Shown one piece after another: positions 54,430 through 60,000 of a stretch of 60,000 bases of DNA (the first letter of the stretch is position 1; each line of letters opens with the position of its first letter). Both the position numbers and the translations under genes were made by a program. The notes beneath the pieces were generated by a model, which made no database searches, was not told where the DNA came from, and saw only the letters and a program-made list of their open reading frames with translations. Source of the DNA: Takakia lepidozioides (Eukaryota; Streptophyta; Takakiopsida; Takakiales; Takakiaceae); the NCBI GenBank assembly GCA_030704615.1, contig CM060731.1, positions 56,154,756-56,214,755 of the forward strand, written 5' to 3'.

Positions 54430-56095
54430 AACGATCTGGAAAGTACCATACTTCTGCTTCTTTGTAGTGTTTCTATACTTCAGTTGTCATCCTTGACACG
54501 TTCATGTGTAGGTTCTAAGTTTCGCATGAACTTAGCGATCATAGCTTACATACATTCACAAGTCGAATAGCACAAATTTATTTGTAATGAAAACTGTAGA
54601 AAGCACATACACAGATATGTTACCTTGGTAGGGAGTGAAAAAATGTTGAAGCTGCAAAGGTTTGTATCCAAAGCTTTGCAGTACGTGATTGGAAATAACA
54701 AAGATGAAGACAGAACCGTTGCACAGCTTGTTTACCTTCAACGTAAGAGAGCTAGAGCCAAACAGGAACTGATTCTGCGAGCCTGCAGAGAAACCAAGCA
54801 GCACCACACGACATCAATGTATTGCGAAGAAAACGGCATCATTTAAAGTTAAGGCGGTTGTTTGCCACTTTTATGGAGTTGCAATTTCTACGGCAAAAAC
54901 ATTACATTTGTTATCTGAATAGCATGATGATTTGAACCCTAGCGTTTCGCACTTCGTTGATAGATATCATGATAACCCAAAATGCTTTCATGATTTGTTA
55001 GAGCGATTGCAAATAATATCCACTGCACTGAATTGTATCTGGCAATCTAACAAAACGAGAACTGAGAAAGCACATAACAGAGTTTGTTTCAAATACCTGG
55101 TCAATCGCAGGCATACGACAAATTGCTCTTGCTCGGGAAAAATATCCAAAGAAAACAGAATCCTGCTGTCAAATGGCCGAGCTTGCTAGCTTAGTTCTTG
55201 TATTGAGAAATAAAGAACAATTTGCCAATAGACATGAGACAAAATAAGGTACATAAGTTCATGAAAGGAAGCATTATCTCCAATAGCAATTCGTTTAATA
55301 GTCTTGGTCCAGACTTAAAGACAATTTAAGACAGATCATTGTCTATCCTGTAAAGTCATGAAATGGGGTCATCAATTTTGGCAGGTGTGACCATTCTTAG
55401 TGTCCAGGTGTGAATGTAGGATCAAAGTGAAGTACAAAGAATGGAGAGGTGAAGTAGAAAATACCTGCGTTATGCGGATATATTGTTGATGAGTACAAAA
55501 GTCGATCAACCTGAAGGACACGGAAAAATAAAAACATGTATGTAAACAATTTCTATCTGCCATGGATAAGACCATGACCCAAAACTAGTTCTTTTCGTTA
55601 TAGCAGTTTGCTATTCCTCCTCAAGACACAAGAACCCTTAGAAATGGCTGTACATTCATGTACCTTCAATTGGCAACCTCATTTTTACTGACAACCTCAT
55701 CTTTGCATCACACTGCTCACGCTTGCAATATAGACATGACACAATTATGACGATATGATCCAAATACTGTTAATAACGGATCTGGAATGTTAGGTTTACT
55801 GGTTTTACAAACTGTGTATGGAAAATAAATGATTATTTGTGATCATACAAAACGTTAGGCTGAAGTACTCACACAGTTGAAAGCTGAAGGTGCGTCTGGC
55901 TGAAGGTGCGTCAGGTCCAGTAGATCATGAACAAGACTTCAATATCAGAACAGGACCAAAAGCAGATAAGAGTGACAAGAGCATGGCATAAATGCCTTCG
56001 TTGACACAAGAAATAAGAAAATGAGAGAAGATAGTAAGATCCCACCCACTTGAAATTACTGACACCAAGCAACTAAAGTGGATCAAGTAAGGAAA
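54430..56095. other. About 1.7 kb without a recognised gene
   Basis: Frames are short (73-85 residues) and show no family. Some stretches (plus 54625-54846) are Lys/Arg-rich and could be exons, but splice partners were not evident. The region lies between the possible gene at 53.3-54.4 kb and the copia 3' LTR. Confidence 0.4.
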
Positions 56096-56101
56096 GCTTA
56101 C

Positions 56102-56401
56102 TGTCAAAAAGGTCTGACTTCCAACTTTCTAAGAGCTCACTATATACTGAAGCTCTGAATAGCTCTGCAAGGAAGTCCAAGTTCTCCCTTGGATGGTCAA
56201 GCCTGCAGAGAGTGGGGCAGCAACTAAGTGTGGTGGTCATCATAGATCGCTAAGCTTAACTGGGCTCACCACTACGCAAGGTGGCTTCTATATGTAACTG
56301 CTAAATTATGTGCTAAATATTAAACCTAGTAGTAGCATCTAAGAGTAGCATCTAAGAGTTAATCCTACTTTGATCATGTTGTGGATCTCCATCTCCAACA
56401 C
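56102..56401 (-). repeat. Probable 3' LTR of the copia element
   Basis: The minus strand shows a polypurine stretch GAGGGGAGG directly before TGTTGGAGATGGAG at 56401. The LTR may end at TTTTTGACA near 56102, giving about 300 bases with the usual TG...CA. A TATA-like AGTATATAGTG lies near 56140. The end is uncertain because the 5' LTR is outside the window. Confidence 0.55.
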
Positions 56402-56666
56402 CTCCCCTCGAACTTTAGAAGCTTGACAGCCCGCTGCAACTTCAAAGCGAGTTTAATGTCAACATGGTGTTCTCCAAAATAGATCTGCTCAACGTTCAGA
56501 GAGTGGAGTGTTTAGCCATCGGAGAAACATTATGCTGCGATTTGTGGACAAGTTTCCTCCTTTCAGACCCAGACAGCCACCAAGAAACAGACTCCCTTAG
56601 AAATCAATTGTTCGCACCAAGCTAAGTTCATCTCGAAGCTTTTCGAAGAGGGTCCGACCCAATGGC

Positions 56667-57951
56667 TTAGTAAGAATGTCCGCCAGTTGATCTCCGGATG
56701 GAACGTGATTGATTTTCAACTCTCCTGACTTTTTCCCTAATAAAATGGTGACGGATTTCTATGTGCTTCATTCTGTCGTGAAAGACTGGATTTTCTGATA
56801 GCTTGATTGCACTTTGATTGTCACACATCATCTGCGTGGGTTCTTTCTCATCAAGGAATTGTAGTTGTGAAAGAAGCCTTCTTAACCACACCGCCTCCTT
56901 AGCACCACTAGTCATAGCCATGTATTCAGCTTCTGTCGAAGACAGAGCCGTGCATGGCTGTTTGTTTCCTGCTTCCCCAAGAGATGGGACTTGAACCTAG
57001 TCTGAACAGATATCATGTGGTGGACTTCCGATCGTTGAGGTCGCCGGCCCAGTCTGCATCTGAGTATCCAGTGAGGATGCTTGCTTCCTCTCGCTGGTAA
57101 CAAACCCCCAAATCCATAGTACCTTTGATATATCTAAATAGATGTTTGATGGCGTCCATGTGTGGGGTTTGAGGCTGGTTGGAGAATCTGCTCACCATGT
57201 TCACGGCGAAAGAGATGTCCGGCCGTGTTTGAGTAAGAAAGTTTAAATTCCCAACCATTCGTTGATAGAGTTGGGTGTCCACCGCTGGTGCTCCCATGTC
57301 GATCTTGAGTTTGAGCCCTGGGAGCATGGGCGTGATTGCTGTGTTGCATTGCCCATATCCAAATTCTTCTAGCATTTGGGCCGCGTAGCCCCTTTGAGTC
57401 ACAATGATCCCTTCAGGTTGAAAGAAATACTCAAGCCCAAGAGAGTCCTTGATTAGACCCATGTCTGTCATCTCAAAGCGTTTCTTGATCTCTGATCGTA
57501 TCCATTGCAGCTTGTTGTCATGGTTACCAGTAAGATAAACATCATCTACATACAGCATGAGTAGGACAATTCCGTCTCCTTCTCTGAAGTAATATAAGTT
57601 TCCATCCGAGTTTGTGCGCTTCAATACTTGTTCTTGAAGGTAATTGTCTATTTTGGTGTACTAGGCATGCGGTGCCTAACGAAGACCATACAAGGCCTTA
57701 CGCAACTTGGAAACCTTGCTCTCTTTCCCCTTAGCCTCGAAGCCTTCAGGTTGCTGGATAAACACTTCCTCTGTCAATTCACCGTTTAAGAAGGCAGTTT
57801 TGACATCTAAGTGAAATATAGGCCAACCATTTTGACCTGCTAGTGCTGTAACAGCTTGCAAGGTGTTGTATTTGGCCATCGGCGCGTAGGTCTCGTCAAA
57901 ATCCTCCCCTGCTCGTTGTTGGAAACCACGAGCCACCAAACACGCCTTCAA
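56667..57951 (-). pseudogene. Copia reverse transcriptase and RNase H
   Basis: Minus frames give ACLVARGFQQRAGEDFDETY, IFHLDVKTAFLNGELTEEVF, IQQPEGFEAKG and LRKALYGLR, then VLLMLYVDDVYLTGNHDNK with the Y-V-D-D box. MVGNLNFLTQTRPDISFAV and GYSDADWAGDLNDRKST open the RNase H; CDNQSAIKLSENPVFHDRMK and HIEIRHHFIREKV close it. This order is that of Ty1/copia. Breaks occur near 57640 and 57010. Confidence 0.9.
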
Positions 57952-58019
57952 TTTGGCAGTGGTTCCATCTGCGTGTGTTTTGTCTTTATAGATCCATTTG
58001 GTGGTAATGGGTTGTCTAC

Positions 58020-59592
58020 TGGGGGCAGATCTTCAAGAGTCCATGTGAATTGAGGCCATTTCCTCTTCCATGGCGTTGACCCATCCTGGGTGTCGAGATG
58101 CTTCGGCATAGGTGGTGGGTTCTAGGAGAGCTTTAGACAAACCCACCACGAAATCATGGAATCGTCTTGGAGGGTGAATGGCTCGGCCAGTGCGCGTATA
58201 TACACCTTCTTGTAGTGGTGAAATTGCCTCTAGTTGCCCGTGCATACTGGAGGTCGAGGCAGAACTATCCTCTAAGTCTACACTTGACTGACCTGTAGAT
58301 GATGACATAGAAGGCAAGGATTCATGAAGAGTATCTGAGTTTGGGTCATGCAATCCTTCGAACAAGTTGTCATCAGTCCTTCAGGTGGTTCTTGGACTGG
58401 TGAAAGCTCCAAAAAATCAGGAGACTTTTGTTGTGGGAGCTCCCGCCGTGGTCTGTCCGGCTAGCTATCGGCTGGCCACGAGAAATTAATGTTGTGATCT
58501 TCAAGTGGTTGTCTATCAGCAGCAGCTAGGATATAGTGCATGTGATCCTCATCAAAAACAACATCCTTAGAGATGATTATCTTGCTCATCCCTGGACAAA
58601 AGCATCTATAGCCCTTGGTGCTAGTGTCATAACCCAAAAGTACACACCTCATGGATTTTGGTGACCATTTGGTCTGGTGAGAGTTGATGTGGACAAAGCA
58701 TACACAGCCGAACACTCGCAAGTGTTTGACATTAGGCGGGGCTCCAAATAATTTTTGGTGTGGTGTGATGCCATTGTTCGCCCTTGTAGGAGACATATTG
58801 ACAAGGTAATTTGTTGTGCTGACAGTCTCTGCCCAAAGATGTGCTGGAAGATGGGCCCCGAAGGCCAAGCTCCTGGCTCGCTCTATCAGAGTTCGGTTCT
58901 TCCTCTCTGCGATCCCATTTTGATGCGGGGTGTTAGATTGGGTAAACTGTTGTGTTATGCCATGATCTGCACAAAAATTTGAGAATGCAGTGAGCAGTAC
59001 TCCCCACCTTTGTCTGATCACAACACTTTGATAGTACGTCCAAACTGTTTCTCAACTCTGGACTTAAATTGCTTGAACAAGATGAAGGTGTCACTTTTCT
59101 TCCGAAGGAAGAAGACCCAACAGTACCGACTATAATCGTCTGTAAATGTAAGAACATACAAAGCTCTAGAGAGAGAGGCTGTGGACAGTGGTCCACAGAT
59201 ATCAGTGTAGATCATATCAAGAGGCGATGAACCACAGGCGATGAACTCCTGTGAAGACTCTTCTTTGGATCTTTCTCCCGACTTTGCTTTCCAAGCGCAC
59301 AAGCATGACAGACATCATGGCTCATGGATAGATTTTGAGGAAGATTGACGGCAAGACCTTTATGCGATAAGAAATTCAGACTCTTGTAATTCAAGTGGCC
59401 CAACCGGTGATGCCAGATCCGTGTGAGGTCCGTGCTACTTTCCTCTGTGCCTATGAATGATTCATTCAACACCAATAGTTTGTAAAGGCCATTCGATAGA
59501 TCACGAATTCCTTTACCGAGTACCTCAAGGCCAGCATAAAGCAAGAAAACATTCTTGTCGTAAAAGAGAAGTCTAAGTCCTTTGTCAGTCAA
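58020..59592 (-). pseudogene. Copia GAG-pre-integrase and integrase
   Basis: RIWHHRLGHLNYKSLNFLSH and CHACALGKQSREKDPKKS form the pre-integrase zinc domain. LDMIYTDICGPL and LTFTDDYSRYCWVFFLRKKS hold the first and second catalytic Asp regions. FTQSNTPHQNGIAERKNRTL carries the final Glu. The domain ends with FGCVCFVHINSHQTKWSPKS and GYDTSTKGYRCFCP. A linker to reverse transcriptase follows (58033-58365). Frames change near 59230, 59020 and 58430. Confidence 0.9.
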
Positions 59593-59699
59593 GGTACCAA
59601 GTCAAGGTACCAACAGATAGCAAATTCTTGCATACACCCGGGGCATACAAAACTTCTTCCTTTATTGCATCATTCTTGACAGGAATCACAATATTGCCT

Positions 59700-60000
59700 T
59701 TCCCGGCTACTTGGTGGTACAGGCCTCCAGCAGTTTTGACCTTGGATTTTCCTCTCTTTTTTATATTGGATAGAAGACTGTCATTGCCCGAGACATCTTA
59801 GTGGCCCCGCTATCCACATACCAATCAGATGCATCGCGGTACTGAGCTACGTTGAGCTCGAGGATATCTGCAGCCAGATTGTTAGTGGGAGCATCATTGC
59901 GCTCCTGAAAATTATCGATCTCCTCATCGCTACTGTCTTCAATGATGTTGACAGAATTTTTGAGTCGTTCGGCAGCACGACACTTATCTCATTTGACGTT
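59700..60000 (-). pseudogene. Copia protease fragment, runs off right edge
   Basis: QYRDASDWYVDSGATKMSRA (about 59790-59850) is the W-x-V-D-S-G-A-T active-site segment of a Ty1/copia protease. The gag and 5' LTR would lie beyond 60000. Confidence 0.75.

Overview
This window looks like transposon-rich nuclear DNA from a plant outside the flowering plants: a bryophyte, lycophyte, fern or a near streptophyte relative. The evidence is a DYW-type pentatricopeptide-repeat (PPR) gene relic, several fragments of one PPR gene, an intron-rich TRAIP-like RING E3 ligase gene, three short TTTAGGG repeats, and a retrotransposon whose cytosine methyltransferase has the linear motif order of DNMT3 rather than the rearranged DRM order of flowering plants. 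The species cannot be fixed from the sequence. A run of exactly 500 N (13501-14000) is a typical scaffolding gap, so the two sides need not be true neighbours.

Left contig (1-13500). At 1-3401 lies the gag and protease part of a Ty3/gypsy-like element on the minus strand. At 6374-6990 is a second gypsy scrap (RNase H end plus integrase zinc domain). A hypothetical gene (7460-8134) is followed by a striking array of short palindromes, AAATGCGG-NN-CCGCATTT, with about 20 copies between 8.27 and 13.34 kb. Eight of them are in tandem with a 32-bp period. A multi-exon minus-strand gene (about 9683-13500, cut by the gap) encodes a methyltransferase-like core of the permuted N4/N6 DNA methylase type; three palindromes sit in its introns.

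Right contig, 14-33 kb. A repeat array abuts the gap, followed by small hAT-like elements with inverted ends (15.25-17.12 kb), a PPR fragment, the TRAIP-like host gene (18.47-22.79 kb), and a decayed LINE (24.48-30.29 kb) interrupted by two insertions. The first insertion carries a second family of six short palindromes built on the same plan as those of the left contig. A second LINE with an RNase H domain follows (30.5-32.45 kb).

32.5-40.9 kb. A Helentron-like Helitron (Myb-like domains, DUF6570-like domain, HUH Rep, Pif1-like helicase, endonuclease), read on the minus strand, is bracketed by inverted partial copies of one LTR family, both cut at the same LTR position. Two PPR fragments and an OTU protease fragment follow.

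40.9-48.55 kb. This is the highlight: a Ty3/gypsy element (minus strand) ordered gag with two zinc knuckles, aspartic protease, DNMT3-like cytosine methyltransferase, reverse transcriptase, RNase H, integrase, PHD finger. It therefore carries both a DNA methylation writer and a putative histone reader. This copy is interrupted by several one-base frame changes and one in-frame stop.

48.5-60 kb. An unrecognised ORF, a chimera of LTR start plus a polyadenylated gene end, the PPR-DYW relic, a tRNA-derived SINE, a possible gene at 53.3-54.4 kb, and a Ty1/copia element whose 3' LTR starts near 56401 and which runs off the right edge.

Some frame breaks fall at homopolymers (for example G5 near 45350, C6 near 11565, G7 near 53655). 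Uncorrected long-read indels are thus a serious alternative to decay for the DNMT element, the methylase-like gene and the 53-54 kb gene.
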